Origin: JABRWC01 sp039961675
GTDB lineage: Bacteria; Planctomycetota; Phycisphaerae; UBA1845; Fen-1342
Direction of reading: 5' to 3'
NCBI GenBank assembly: GCA_039961675.1
Contig: JABRWC010000078.1
Location: forward strand, 1-48,745
DNA length: 48,745 nt
The position numbers and the translations under genes are program-made. The stretch's first letter is position 1. Each line of letters begins with the position of its first letter. The notes beneath the pieces are model-generated. The model saw only the letters and a list, made by a program, of their open reading frames with translations, had not been told where the DNA came from and did not search any database. Below, piece after piece: positions 15,009 through 25,398 of the stretch.

Positions 15009-16739
15009 ATGAAACTCCCGTTTTCTCACTTCGCGTTGCTGCTTGCGGCCTTTGTCATGGTGCCCTCGGGCGTATCGTTCGCGGACGCGGCGGTTAGTCC
15101 CGGCGTTCCTTCGCCGGTTCAAGTCCAGACGGAGCCTGCCGCGCCGCTGCCGTTCGGAACGCAATTGTCGCTGCATCCGGGAGCGTACACCCTGCTGGCC
15201 GCACGCCAGAGCGTGGAGCTGCGCGCGTTCCCGCTGTCGCAGACGGAGCGAGTCGATCTCAGCCTGGATCGGTTCGAGGTCTTCGCCGAGAACGCGCAAC
15301 TGGTCGAGATGACGGCAGACGGCCCGGTCGCGCTGTCGCGGCCGGAACTCGCGCTCTTTCACGGGGTGGTGGCCGGCGAACCGGGTTCTTCCGTGTTCCT
15401 GAGCTTCGCGCCCGAGCGTGTGGACGGCGTGATCACGCGCGCGGGGCGGTCGTTCGTCGTGTCGAGCGGTCCGGCCGGACAGACGCTGCCGCCGGTCGTG
15501 TACGACCTGGCCGAAGTGCCGGAGGAGTTCATCGCTTCCGGTTTCGAGTGTGCGATCGACCAGATTCCGCAGCCGCTGGTGCGGCTTGCGGACGCGCAGC
15601 GCAAGGGCGCGGCGAACCGCGGCGACGCCCCCTGCCGCCGGGCGGACGTCGCCGTGGAAACGGACGTGGAGTACCGCCAGCTTCTGGGCGGGAGCGCGCC
15701 GGCCACGGCGTACATCGGGACGCTGTTGGGCGCTGTTTCGGAGATATACGAGCGCGACGTGAACACCCGGCTGCAAGTCGTCTACTCGCGCATCTGGAGC
15801 GGCGCGCCGGGGACCGACCCCTGGAACCAGGGCGACACGGTCAACCAGCTCTACCAGTTCCAGGACTACTGGAACGCGAACATGACGAACATCAGCCGGC
15901 ACGTGGCGCACTTTCTGTCCGGCCGCGGGCTGGGCGGCGGCGTGGCGTATCTGCCGGGGCTGTGCCAGGACGAGTACGACTACGGGTTGTCCGCGAACCT
16001 CAACGGGTTCTTCCCGTACCCGATCCAGAACAACAGTGCGCAGAACTGGGACCTGATGGTCACGGCGCACGAGTTGGGACACAACTTCGGCGCGCCGCAC
16101 ACGCACGACTTGTCGCCGCCGGTCGACGGCTGCGCGTGGGGCGATTGCAGCGTCGCGCCGAACGGCACCATCATGAGCTATTGCCACCTGTGCTCGGGCG
16201 GGCTGGCAAACGTGCGCATGGAATTCCACCAGCGCAACATCGACGAGAACATGCTGCCATACCTGGCCAACGACGCGCCGTGCAACACGGAGCTGACGCC
16301 GCTGTCGATCATCGACCAGCCGGACAGCGCCGCCGTCTGCGCGGGGGAAGACGTGTTCATGACGGTGACCGTCAGCGGATCCGGTCCGATCAGCTACCAG
16401 TGGCGCAAGAACACGGTGAACATTCCGGGCGCGAACACGAACGTCTACTACGTATTCGACGTGGGCCCGTCGAACGTCGGGAACTACGACGTGGTCTGCG
16501 CCGGGCCCTGCGGTTCGGTTACGAGCGACGCCGCGGTGATTTCGCTGGCGTCCTCGTACGCGGGCGACCTGGACGGCGACTGCGACGTGGACCTGGCGGA
16601 CCTCTCCGGGTTGCTCAGTTCGTACGGGCTGTGCGAGGGCGCGCCGGCGTACAACCCGGCGGCGGACCTGGACGGTGACGGGTGCGTCGGCCTGGCCGAT
16701 TTGTCCGAGTTGTTGCAGGACTTTGGCGCGGGGGCGTAG
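15009..16739 (+). CDS. Secreted M12B-like zinc metalloprotease with Ig-like and dockerin domains
   Basis: 576 residues. Signal peptide at about 1-26 (FALLLAAFVMVPSGVSFA). A propeptide-like region follows, then the catalytic domain with the zinc site HELGHNFGAPH (H354, E355, H358, H364) and a Met-turn NGTIMSYCH (M389), as in reprolysin/adamalysin-type peptidases. Residues ~433-513 form an Ig-like domain (PISYQWRKNTVNIPGANT). The C-terminus has two dockerin-type calcium repeats, GDLDGDCDVDLADLSGLLSS and AADLDGDGCVGLADLSELLQ. Exported endopeptidase activity is expected; the target is unknown. The ATG at 15009 has GAGG upstream. An in-frame ATG 23 codons earlier would spoil the signal peptide. 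Confidence 0.9.
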   Translation: MKLPFSHFALLLAAFVMVPSGVSFADAAVSPGVPSPVQVQTEPAAPLPFGTQLSLHPGAYTLLAARQSVELRAFPLSQTERVDLSLDRFEVFAENAQLVEMTADGPVALSRPELALFHGVVAGEPGSSVFLSFAPERVDGVITRAGRSFVVSSGPAGQTLPPVVYDLAEVPEEFIASGFECAIDQIPQPLVRLADAQRKGAANRGDAPCRRADVAVETDVEYRQLLGGSAPATAYIGTLLGAVSEIYERDVNTRLQVVYSRIWSGAPGTDPWNQGDTVNQLYQFQDYWNANMTNISRHVAHFLSGRGLGGGVAYLPGLCQDEYDYGLSANLNGFFPYPIQNNSAQNWDLMVTAHELGHNFGAPHTHDLSPPVDGCAWGDCSVAPNGTIMSYCHLCSGGLANVRMEFHQRNIDENMLPYLANDAPCNTELTPLSIIDQPDSAAVCAGEDVFMTVTVSGSGPISYQWRKNTVNIPGANTNVYYVFDVGPSNVGNYDVVCAGPCGSVTSDAAVISLASSYAGDLDGDCDVDLADLSGLLSSYGLCEGAPAYNPAADLDGDGCVGLADLSELLQDFGAGA

Positions 16740-16825
16740 CGCGGTCAACGGGCCGAGGGAGTGCAGCGGTCCGGGCGGGAACGACCGCTCGCCAACGCGC
16801 GCAGCCGGCCGGGTTCGATGGCGCC

Positions 16826-16897
16826 GTAGCGTCGGATCTCCGTGTCCGACGCATCGCAGCAGGAATCGCACCGTCGGACACGGAGGGCCGACGCTAC
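16826..16897. repeat. Long inverted repeat (REP-like) between convergent genes
   Basis: Two 26-base arms (16826-16851 and 16872-16897) are complementary at 24 of 26 positions, with a 20-base spacer. The left arm starts GTAGCGTCGGATCTCCGTGT. Related units occur at 48028-48085. It lies between the protease stop and the typA stop, where it could act as a strong bidirectional terminator, or it may simply be a dispersed palindrome. Confidence 0.8.
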
Positions 16898-16935
16898 GCT
16901 GTGAGCGCGCCGGCTTTCCGATCCGCGGACGCGCG

Positions 16936-18768
<1,833 letters not shown>

Positions 18769-19140
18769 CGGAGCGTTCTCGGCCCTCTTGCTCCCGCGCT
18801 CAGTCTCGCTCGATTGCGGGCGGCGGTCCGGTGCCGCGCGGGCGCGGTGCACGGCCGACGAGCAACCAGCCGTCGTCCTCCCACGGCGCGCAAGTCCGAC
18901 ATTATACGGGCAATCGGCGGCGGGAAGCGCCGTCGCAGCGGTCGCGCACATGTGCCGTAGAATTGAGTGGGCTGGGCTGAGTCTTCGAAGCCCAGCTACG
19001 TCAACGGCGCGGCGGGCTTTGAAGCGCCCGTCCGTCCAACGCACTGCGCACTGTCCCTCCACGTTTGCCGCTCCTATCATCAGCAAGGCCGGACGCGCGG
19101 CCGGCCGGACCGGGGACTGCCGTGCGCGGAACGAAACCAG
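18769..19140. other. Divergent spacer typA/hslU with a short hairpin
   Basis: 372 bases without a convincing gene. GCTGGGCT (18971-18978) and AGCCCAGC (18989-18996) form an 8-bp stem with a 10-base loop about 145 bases upstream of hslU. It could be a leader structure or an operator. No clear -10/-35 pair was found, and hslV is absent. Confidence 0.4.
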
Positions 19141-20478
19141 ATGAATGACCTGACGCCCAGACAGATCGTGCAGGCCCTCGACCGCTACATCATCGGGCAG
19201 GACGAGGCCAAGCGCGCCGTCGCCGTCGCCATTCGTAACCGCTGGCGCCGGCTGAACTTGCCGGCCTCGCTGCGCGACGACGTGGTGCCCAAGAACATCC
19301 TCATGGTCGGCCCGACCGGCGTCGGCAAGACGGAGATCGCGCGGCGGATCGCGCAGCTCATCAGCGCGCCGTTCGTGAAGGTCGAGGCGACGAAGTTCAC
19401 CGAGGTCGGCTACCACGGCCGCGACGTGGACAGCATCGTCCGCGACCTCGTCGAGCGGGCTGTTGCGCTGGAGCGGCAGATGGCCGCGGAGCAGGTCCGC
19501 GAACGCGCGCGACAGATCGCCGAGGACCGCGTGCTCGACCGGCTCCTGCCCGACGAGCATTCCGGCATCCACGACCCCGAGCACGCCGAGCGCCGGCAGC
19601 GCACGCGCGAGAAGCTGCGCTCGCAGCTCAAGGCCGGCGGCCTGAGCGAGCACTCGATCGAGGTCGCGATCGAAGAAAGGGCGCTCTCGTCGCACGTGCT
19701 CTCGACGATGGGCCTGGACCAGATGGGACCGGAGTTCGAGCAGTTCATGGAGCGCGTCATGCCGCCGCGCAGCCGGCGGCAGCGCCTGCCGGTGCCGGAG
19801 GCGATCGAGGTGCTGACACAGCAGGAGATCGAGCGGCTGATCGACGCGGAGGCGCTGCACGCCGCCGCCGTGCGGCGCTGCGAGGAGAGCGGCGTCGTGT
19901 TCCTGGACGAGATCGACAAGATCTGCGGCGCGCCGGTCGGCGAAGTCAGCGGGCCGGAGGTCTCGCGCAGCGGCGTGCAGCGCGACCTGCTGCCGCTGGT
20001 CGAGGGGACGACGATCAGCACGCGCTACGGGCTGGTCCGCACGGACCACATCCTGTTCATCGCCGCGGGCGCGTTCACGCACGCGCGGCCGACCGACCTG
20101 ATGCCGGAACTCCAGGGGCGGTTCGCGATCCGCGTGGAGCTGAACGACCTGAGCGCCGACGAGTACTACCGCATCCTGACCGAGCCGCAGAACGCACTCA
20201 TCAAGCAGCAGGTGGCGCTGCTGGCGACGGAAGGCGTGCGGCTTACGTTCACGGACGAGGCGATCCGCGAGATGGCCGAGATGGCGTTCCGCGCCAACCA
20301 GCTCATGGAGAACATCGGGGCGCGGCGGCTCTACACGATCGTGGAGAAAGTCGTCGAGGACATCGCGTTCCACGCCTCCGACGCGCTGAACAAGGACGTC
20401 ACCATCGACACCGACTACGTGCGCATCCGCCTGGCGGGGATCATGGAGGACAAGGAGCGCAGCCAGTTCGAGCTGTGA
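19141..20478 (+). CDS. hslU: ATP-dependent protease ATPase subunit HslU
   Basis: 445 residues, standard for HslU (ClpY), the AAA+ unfoldase that feeds the HslV peptidase. It starts MNDLTPRQIVQALDRYIIGQ, a family hallmark. Walker A is GPTGVGKT (57-64), Walker B is VVFLDEIDKICG, and the I-domain between them is rich in Arg and Glu. The sensor region reads LQGRFAIRVEL. The C-terminus SQFEL resembles the hydrophobic tail that docks into HslV. The pore loop reads GYHG (90-93) where GYVG is usual. hslV, normally the immediate upstream neighbour, is not in the window. Confidence 0.96.
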   Translation: MNDLTPRQIVQALDRYIIGQDEAKRAVAVAIRNRWRRLNLPASLRDDVVPKNILMVGPTGVGKTEIARRIAQLISAPFVKVEATKFTEVGYHGRDVDSIVRDLVERAVALERQMAAEQVRERARQIAEDRVLDRLLPDEHSGIHDPEHAERRQRTREKLRSQLKAGGLSEHSIEVAIEERALSSHVLSTMGLDQMGPEFEQFMERVMPPRSRRQRLPVPEAIEVLTQQEIERLIDAEALHAAAVRRCEESGVVFLDEIDKICGAPVGEVSGPEVSRSGVQRDLLPLVEGTTISTRYGLVRTDHILFIAAGAFTHARPTDLMPELQGRFAIRVELNDLSADEYYRILTEPQNALIKQQVALLATEGVRLTFTDEAIREMAEMAFRANQLMENIGARRLYTIVEKVVEDIAFHASDALNKDVTIDTDYVRIRLAGIMEDKERSQFEL

Positions 20479-20487
20479 GCCGGATGG

Positions 20488-21348
20488 TCAGCCCGGTTCG
20501 CTGGGCGGGCAGACGCGCTCGATCGCGGCTTCCGGCAGCCAGCCGACGGCGCCGTTGGCCAAGCGCACTTCGACCCAGCCGCCGCGCGTCTCGAGCACGC
20601 GCAGCTCCACGCCGGCGCCGAGCGTCTCGCGCAGCACGGTCTCGTATCCCTCTCCGCGCCCCGTTCGCAGCGACTGCCCGCCTTCGACGATCACCGCGGC
20701 CGGAGCGCGCTGCTCGTCGAAGATCTGCCAGGCCGCCGAAGCCGAGTTGGCCGCGCCGAGCCCGATCACGATCACGCCGCTCCAGAGGAGGCCCGGCGAG
20801 CTGCTGCGCCGGAGCGCCCGCAGTGCCAGCAGCCCCCAGCCGGCGATCGCGCCGCATGCGGAGAGCCAGAAACGCTGCCGCAGCGAGGTGCGGTTATTCC
20901 AGAACATGAGCCGGTGCACGAGCTGCGATCCGCCGCCGGCGGCAATGTACGGCTCGACCTGCCGGCGGACGTACTCGAGGTTGGCGTTCAGCCGCGCGTC
21001 GGTGGGGTCGATGCGGGCCGCGCGCAGGTAATGGACGATGGCGCGGCCGGTGTCGCCGGCGCGGAAGTAGGCGTTTCCGAGGTTGTATTCGAGCGGCGCC
21101 GTGCGGACGCCGGCGCGGAGCAGCGCTTCGAATCCGCCGATCGACTTGCGGAACAGCTCGCGCGAGACGCGGGCGTCGCGCGCGGCCGCGGCGACGGCCT
21201 GGTCGTAAGCGTTGAGCGCGTCGCGCAACACCAGGCGCTGCTGATCCGGCGAGAGCGAATCGTACTCTGCGGCTCGCGCGGCGCACGGCAGGCACAACAG
21301 GGCGGCGAGGGCGAGCGTGCGGAAGGGGCGACGTCCAGCGCGCGTCAT
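20488..21348 (-). CDS. BatE-like TPR/SH3 membrane protein
   Basis: 286 residues. It has a signal peptide (TLALAALLCLPCAARA), then a TPR unit (APLEYNLGNAYFRAGDTGRAIVHYLRAARIDP, about 84-115). Two hydrophobic segments follow (WLSACGAIAGWGLLALRAL and GLLWSGVIVIGLGAANSAS). The end is an SH3-like beta domain (VLRETLGAGVELRVLETRGGWVEVRLANGAVGWL). This is the layout of BatE of the Bacteroides aerotolerance (Bat) operon and of planctomycete relatives. Its ATG overlaps the batD stop by four bases (ATGA), so the two are co-translated. It is convergent with hslU, with nine bases between stops. The function is probably envelope-associated and remains unclear. Confidence 0.75.
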   Translation of the reverse strand: MTRAGRRPFRTLALAALLCLPCAARAAEYDSLSPDQQRLVLRDALNAYDQAVAAAARDARVSRELFRKSIGGFEALLRAGVRTAPLEYNLGNAYFRAGDTGRAIVHYLRAARIDPTDARLNANLEYVRRQVEPYIAAGGGSQLVHRLMFWNNRTSLRQRFWLSACGAIAGWGLLALRALRRSSSPGLLWSGVIVIGLGAANSASAAWQIFDEQRAPAAVIVEGGQSLRTGRGEGYETVLRETLGAGVELRVLETRGGWVEVRLANGAVGWLPEAAIERVCPPSEPG

Positions 21349-23150
21349 AGGCCCTCACGCTCCAGTTGTCGCACGCATTCGCGTGCACGCTCGACGAGCG
21401 TGCCGTCGGCTTGCGGCGAGCCGGCGTATGCGGCCTGCTCGCACTCGGCGACCAGTTCTGCCCAGGCCGCCAGCAACTCGCGGCCAACGCCGCGTGTCTC
21501 GAGAATCTCCAGCGCACCGCGGCCGGCGCAGCGCGCGGCGGGTTCGCCGGTACGGTCCGCGACGCAACGGGCGAGGGCGACGGCGATCGCCGCCGGGCGC
21601 TGGGCCGGCGGCAGGGCGGCCGCGTCTCTGAGCCGCGCGGTCGCCACGTGGTACGCCCGCTGGCGGCGGCGCCTGGCGTGGCTGTCGCCGCCGCGGAGTG
21701 CGACGAAGGCCCAGCAGCCGGCGTACAGGACGGCGGGAGCGGCAGTGGCCGTAAGCAGGGCGGGAATGGTTACCTCGGTGTGCGCAGCCAACAATTCGCG
21801 TTCGCTGGTGACCAGCCCCCGAAGCACGTCACGGACGCGAAGGTCGGCCGACTCGGGCTCGCCGGATTGTGGGGTGCTTGCGGCGAGCTCGCCGCTTTCG
21901 AGCCGTTCGACCGCGGCGACCGAGATCGGGATCGGCTCGCTGCGCGCGACGCGGTATTGCTCGGCCACCGGATCAAAATAGGGATACTCGATCGGAGGAA
22001 TCACGGAGACGCTCGGCGCATTGGGTCGGATGGTCTGGGTGAAGCGCTTGCAATCTCCTTGAACGCTCCCGGCGAGCGCCTCGCTTGGGACGCGGAAGCT
22101 CGCGAGAAGGTCGCGTTGTGCATCGAGCAGCGGCGGCGGGAGAGACTCGATCGGGGCGTCGCCGGCCAGCTCGATCGTAAGCGTGATGGGGTCGCCGACG
22201 CCGACGGCCGTCGGCGCGGCGCGCACGCGCAGCTCGATCGTGCCGACGGCGCCGTTGAAACCGGGCGGCCGGCCATCGGCCGGCAGCGGCTGCGCTTCGG
22301 GCGCCGCAATCGCGGGCCGCACGCGCAGTCGGCGGACTTCGCGCGGTTCGAGGTCGCCGAAGATTCCGCGGCTGAAGGACGTCGGGTAGTCCATGGCGAT
22401 GAGCAGGTCGCCGAAGTCCGGCGGGCCCGGGCGGTCGGCGACGGTGGCCAGCGCGGTTTCGTACACGATGTAGCGGCCGCGCGTGCCGTCGGGGAACTCG
22501 CGTTCGCGTTCGTTGTACTGCCGCACGGCAGGAAACGGTCCGAACCCTTGCCGCCGGCCGTCGAGCAGGGTGTACATCTCGTTGGCGTTCAGCTCGCGGC
22601 GGCCGGCGACGGCGGGCTTGACCCAGAGCAGCAGTGTGTACGTGACGTTCTGCCCGACGTAAAGCCGCGTGCGGTTGCAGGTGATCTCGGCCAGCAGCAG
22701 TTCCTGCGCTTCGGCCTTGCGCACGTTCAGGCGCGCGGGCTGCGTTTCGCGCTCACGCCCGTCGACGTTGATCGAAAACGGCGGAATGATGAGCACGCCG
22801 GTTTCGGTGGGGGTGATTTCGAACGTGTAACGGAGCGAACGCGTCATCGTGCGGCGACCGTTGACAATGGTGAGCGAGTCGTTTCGCGTGGGGCCGCCGA
22901 GGGCGCGGACGGTGTAGCGATCGCCGCGAGGCACGCGCGGCTCCCCGACCTGCTCGTAGTTTTCAACCACAAGCTCGGCGATCACCGGCTCGTTGACCGC
23001 GGTCTCCTTCGCGCCGAGCTCGAGCCGCACGGTGGCCTCGGACGCGATCGTCTCGGGCGCAAGCAGGATCAGGGGCGCGAGAAGCAGGGCTCGCGTCTGC
23101 GGGCGGCGGCCGAGAATCCGGCAAGGCAATGTCGGTGCCAAGTCCTGCAT
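21345..23150 (-). CDS. BatD-like protein (oxygen-tolerance/Bat family)
   Basis: 601 residues. A signal-anchor near the N-terminus (ALLLAPLILLAPETIAS) is followed by a long beta-rich exported region. It opens TVRLELGAKETAVNEPVIAELVVENYE, the BatD opening strand, and continues ITCNRTRLYVGQNVTYTLLLWVK. One membrane segment comes late (ALLTATAAPAVLYAGCWAFVAL), followed by a cytoplasmic helical tail. The ATG at 23150 is preferred over one 38 codons upstream because it places the signal segment near the N-terminus. No BatA, BatB or MoxR gene accompanies it here. Transcription diverges from the DUF6941-like gene, and the spacer is only about 100 bases. Confidence 0.8.
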   Translation of the reverse strand: MQDLAPTLPCRILGRRPQTRALLLAPLILLAPETIASEATVRLELGAKETAVNEPVIAELVVENYEQVGEPRVPRGDRYTVRALGGPTRNDSLTIVNGRRTMTRSLRYTFEITPTETGVLIIPPFSINVDGRERETQPARLNVRKAEAQELLLAEITCNRTRLYVGQNVTYTLLLWVKPAVAGRRELNANEMYTLLDGRRQGFGPFPAVRQYNEREREFPDGTRGRYIVYETALATVADRPGPPDFGDLLIAMDYPTSFSRGIFGDLEPREVRRLRVRPAIAAPEAQPLPADGRPPGFNGAVGTIELRVRAAPTAVGVGDPITLTIELAGDAPIESLPPPLLDAQRDLLASFRVPSEALAGSVQGDCKRFTQTIRPNAPSVSVIPPIEYPYFDPVAEQYRVARSEPIPISVAAVERLESGELAASTPQSGEPESADLRVRDVLRGLVTSERELLAAHTEVTIPALLTATAAPAVLYAGCWAFVALRGGDSHARRRRQRAYHVATARLRDAAALPPAQRPAAIAVALARCVADRTGEPAARCAGRGALEILETRGVGRELLAAWAELVAECEQAAYAGSPQADGTLVERARECVRQLEREGL

Positions 23151-23248
23151 GCTACACTGTGTCGGTGGACGGCGTCGCAGCCCGAGTCCCGTCGCAATCG
23201 CGACTCGTGCTACCGAACATGATAGCGGCAGTGGAACCGGACGTAGGC

Positions 23249-23719
23249 ATGGCCGGCCAGTCAAACGTCACGCTGCCGACGCTGGTCTCGCTGATTCTGT
23301 GCGACCAGATCATCGACGATCGGCTGACCGGCAAGAAGAGCGCGATCGGGCTGTTCAACACGATCTGGCTGACGTCCGCGCCGGCGCGGATTCAGGCGAT
23401 CGCCGTGATGGCTTCGCTGACCGAGATCACGGGCCGAATTCCGCTGGAACTCCGCCTGGTGCGCGACGCGGACAACGCGACGCTCATGGGTTCACGCGGG
23501 GTGCTCGAAGCGCCCAGCCCGCTCGCGGTCGTCGATCTCGTATTCGTCATGCAGGGGATTCCGCTTGCGACCGCGGGGCAATACGCCTTCGAACTGTACG
23601 CGCGCGGCGAGATGTTGGGGCGGCGGCGGTTCCACGCGCTTGTCGGGCGGGCGCCGCCCGCCTCGGGTCCGCCAATTCCTCCCGTGGTGTCCCCCGACCA
23701 ACCGGATGAGCCGGCCTGA
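23249..23719 (+). CDS. DUF6941-like protein, unknown function
   Basis: About 156 residues. The core (LVSLILCDQIIDDRLTGKKSAIGLFNTIWLTSAP) has the pattern of short cytosolic proteins grouped as DUF6941, with CDxxxxD...GKxSxIGxF early in the fold. Alternating strands follow and the tail is Pro-rich. There is no signal peptide or catalytic motif. The start is uncertain: ATG 23249 gives the conserved core almost at once, ATG 23219 adds ten residues, and neither has a strong Shine-Dalgarno. It is transcribed away from batD. Confidence 0.6.
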   Translation: MAGQSNVTLPTLVSLILCDQIIDDRLTGKKSAIGLFNTIWLTSAPARIQAIAVMASLTEITGRIPLELRLVRDADNATLMGSRGVLEAPSPLAVVDLVFVMQGIPLATAGQYAFELYARGEMLGRRRFHALVGRAPPASGPPIPPVVSPDQPDEPA

Positions 23720-23917
23720 TCCGTGCGCCCGTCTTGGTGGTTCGGAAAAGGCAGCCTGCGGCCGGATTTTGGACTTGCCGTATCGGATCGCTCTCGTCAG
23801 AATGCCCGCCACAGGAGGGGTGGGCCTCACTTCGTAGCAGCCCACCGCGGCACCGAGTTGCCATCGCTCTCGATCACGCCGACATGCTTCGGGGGCGACT
23901 TCACAGGAGGAGAAGGC

Positions 23918-24607
23918 ATGCGCGTGTTCATGGGTCTTTCCTTGGCGGCGCTCGCCCTGCCGGCCGGCGCCGCGCTCGGCGACATCATCATGCCGACGGC
24001 GCAGGACCGGTTCGTCGCGGCCGATGCGCTCGCGGAATCCCCGGAGGAGAACGACTCCCAATCCGCGTTCGACTTCGCGCCGGATTTCAACCCGTGGGTG
24101 AAAACCGTAAGCGCGGACGCGGCGACCGGCGCGGGCGGCAGCGCCGGCACCGGCGATCAGAATTCGCAGATGCTGGCCGACCGCATCTTCGCGACCGGCG
24201 CGTCCGGCGCAAGCGCCGAGTTCATTCCGAGCGGACAGGCGTCGTCCAGCGGCGGCAGCTTCTTCGACGTGACGTTCACGATCACCGAGGAGCACAGCTT
24301 CCTGCTCGACGGCCTGCTGTTCGCCGATCCGGTGACGCCGGACCCGCTCGCCGGCGCGTCGGTGGAGCTGCTCGAGGTCGGCGTGGGGACGATCTACTTC
24401 GCGTCCGTCACAGCCAACGGGTCGCTCGCGGTATTGCACACGGGCGTGTTCCAACCCGGCGACTACGAGCTGATCGTCTCCTCGTACGCGTCTGCACAAG
24501 ACGGCGCGCAGGCGAGCTCGTCCTATGACATTCGCCTGATCGTGCCGGAGCCGGGCGGCGCGGCGCTGCTCGCTCTCGGCGCGCTGGGCCTGGCGCGGAG
24601 GCGATAA
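23918..24607 (+). CDS. PEP-CTERM sorted exported protein
   Basis: 229 residues with a signal peptide (FMGLSLAALALPAGAALGD). A Ser/Gly/Ala-rich beta domain follows (SFFDVTFTITEEHSFLLDGL), and the C-terminus is a sorting signal: VPEPGGAALLALGALGLARR, then a last R. The V-PEP motif, hydrophobic helix and Arg end mark substrates of exosortase/PEP-CTERM systems, which export and process surface or exopolysaccharide-associated proteins. No exosortase gene is nearby, which is normal. Translation starts at ATG 23918 behind a strong AGGAGGAGAAGG. The 198 bases upstream show no other gene. Confidence 0.88.
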   Translation: MRVFMGLSLAALALPAGAALGDIIMPTAQDRFVAADALAESPEENDSQSAFDFAPDFNPWVKTVSADAATGAGGSAGTGDQNSQMLADRIFATGASGASAEFIPSGQASSSGGSFFDVTFTITEEHSFLLDGLLFADPVTPDPLAGASVELLEVGVGTIYFASVTANGSLAVLHTGVFQPGDYELIVSSYASAQDGAQASSSYDIRLIVPEPGGAALLALGALGLARRR

Positions 24608-24660
24608 AGCGTTCGCGAGTCATCGCTCACGACGAGCGCGCGGCGCAAGGTCAGCGTAGC

Positions 24661-25272
24661 ATGCGCCGCGGCGGCGTGGGTGGATCGCTGCGCGGCCCGC
24701 CGCGACCGATGCGCGTGTCGGCCGGCTTGGAGCGCGCGCCGTCGCGAATCCTAATCGTGCAGACCGCGATCCGTATCAAGACCGTAACGCCGCAGCGACT
24801 GGTCGCGGTGCCCGTTCGGACCACGGCCTTCGAGATCGGGGCTGCGCTCGCGGATGCACTGGCACGGGTCTGGTCGCACCTGGCTCGGCAGGAGAGCGTG
24901 ACCGTCGGCCCGGCGATCGCGCGTTACCTTCGCACCGACGCCGACGACATCCTGCTCGAAGCCGGGTTCGCGACGGCCGAATCCCCGCCCGTTGAAAGTC
25001 CGTTCGTTATTCGGGAACTTCCCGGCGGACCCGCGGCGACAATGATTGTGCACGGCTCGTACGCGCAGTTGCCGGCGGCCTTCGAAGAGCTCGAAGCCTG
25101 GATGGGCGCGAACGGCCACACCGCCGCCGAGCCGCCCTGGGAAATCTACTGGGTGGATTCGTCGCACGCCGCAAGCGAGGCCGAGCTGCGAACGGAGCTG
25201 GTCTGGCCGATTCGCGACCGCGGCGCAGCCGGAAGCGCGGCAGATCGGCGCGCGCCTCGGCAAGGCGCCTGA
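24661..25272 (+). CDS. GyrI-like/AraC effector-binding domain protein
   Basis: Up to 203 residues. From about residue 36, IRIKTVTPQRLVAVPVRTTAFEIG opens the GyrI-like small-molecule binding fold. GPAIARYLRTDADDILLEAGF and PGGPAATMIVHGSYAQLPAAFEELEAWM follow, and AELRTELVWPI carries the conserved ligand-contacting Glu. There is no DNA-binding domain, so it is a stand-alone ligand-binding protein, possibly a multidrug or effector sensor. The start is uncertain. ATG 24661 has only AAGG upstream; ATG 24709 or GTG 24757 would remove an Arg/Gly-rich prefix that is probably not native. Confidence 0.7.
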   Translation: MRRGGVGGSLRGPPRPMRVSAGLERAPSRILIVQTAIRIKTVTPQRLVAVPVRTTAFEIGAALADALARVWSHLARQESVTVGPAIARYLRTDADDILLEAGFATAESPPVESPFVIRELPGGPAATMIVHGSYAQLPAAFEELEAWMGANGHTAAEPPWEIYWVDSSHAASEAELRTELVWPIRDRGAAGSAADRRAPRQGA

Positions 25273-25398
25273 TACGGGTTCGACGGCGCGGCCGTTGCGA
25301 AGTACATTTGCAAGTGGTCGACAGCCCGGGCGCGGCGGACACACGTTCAAGTCGTCCGCCGCCGACCCGCACAGGGAAACGAAGCGGAGACTTCGAGC

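Noticed and set aside
18769..20373. Long minus-strand open frame continuing upstream of typA for ~535 codons
   Set aside because: It is antisense to hslU, whose motifs are complete. Long antisense frames are expected at this GC content.
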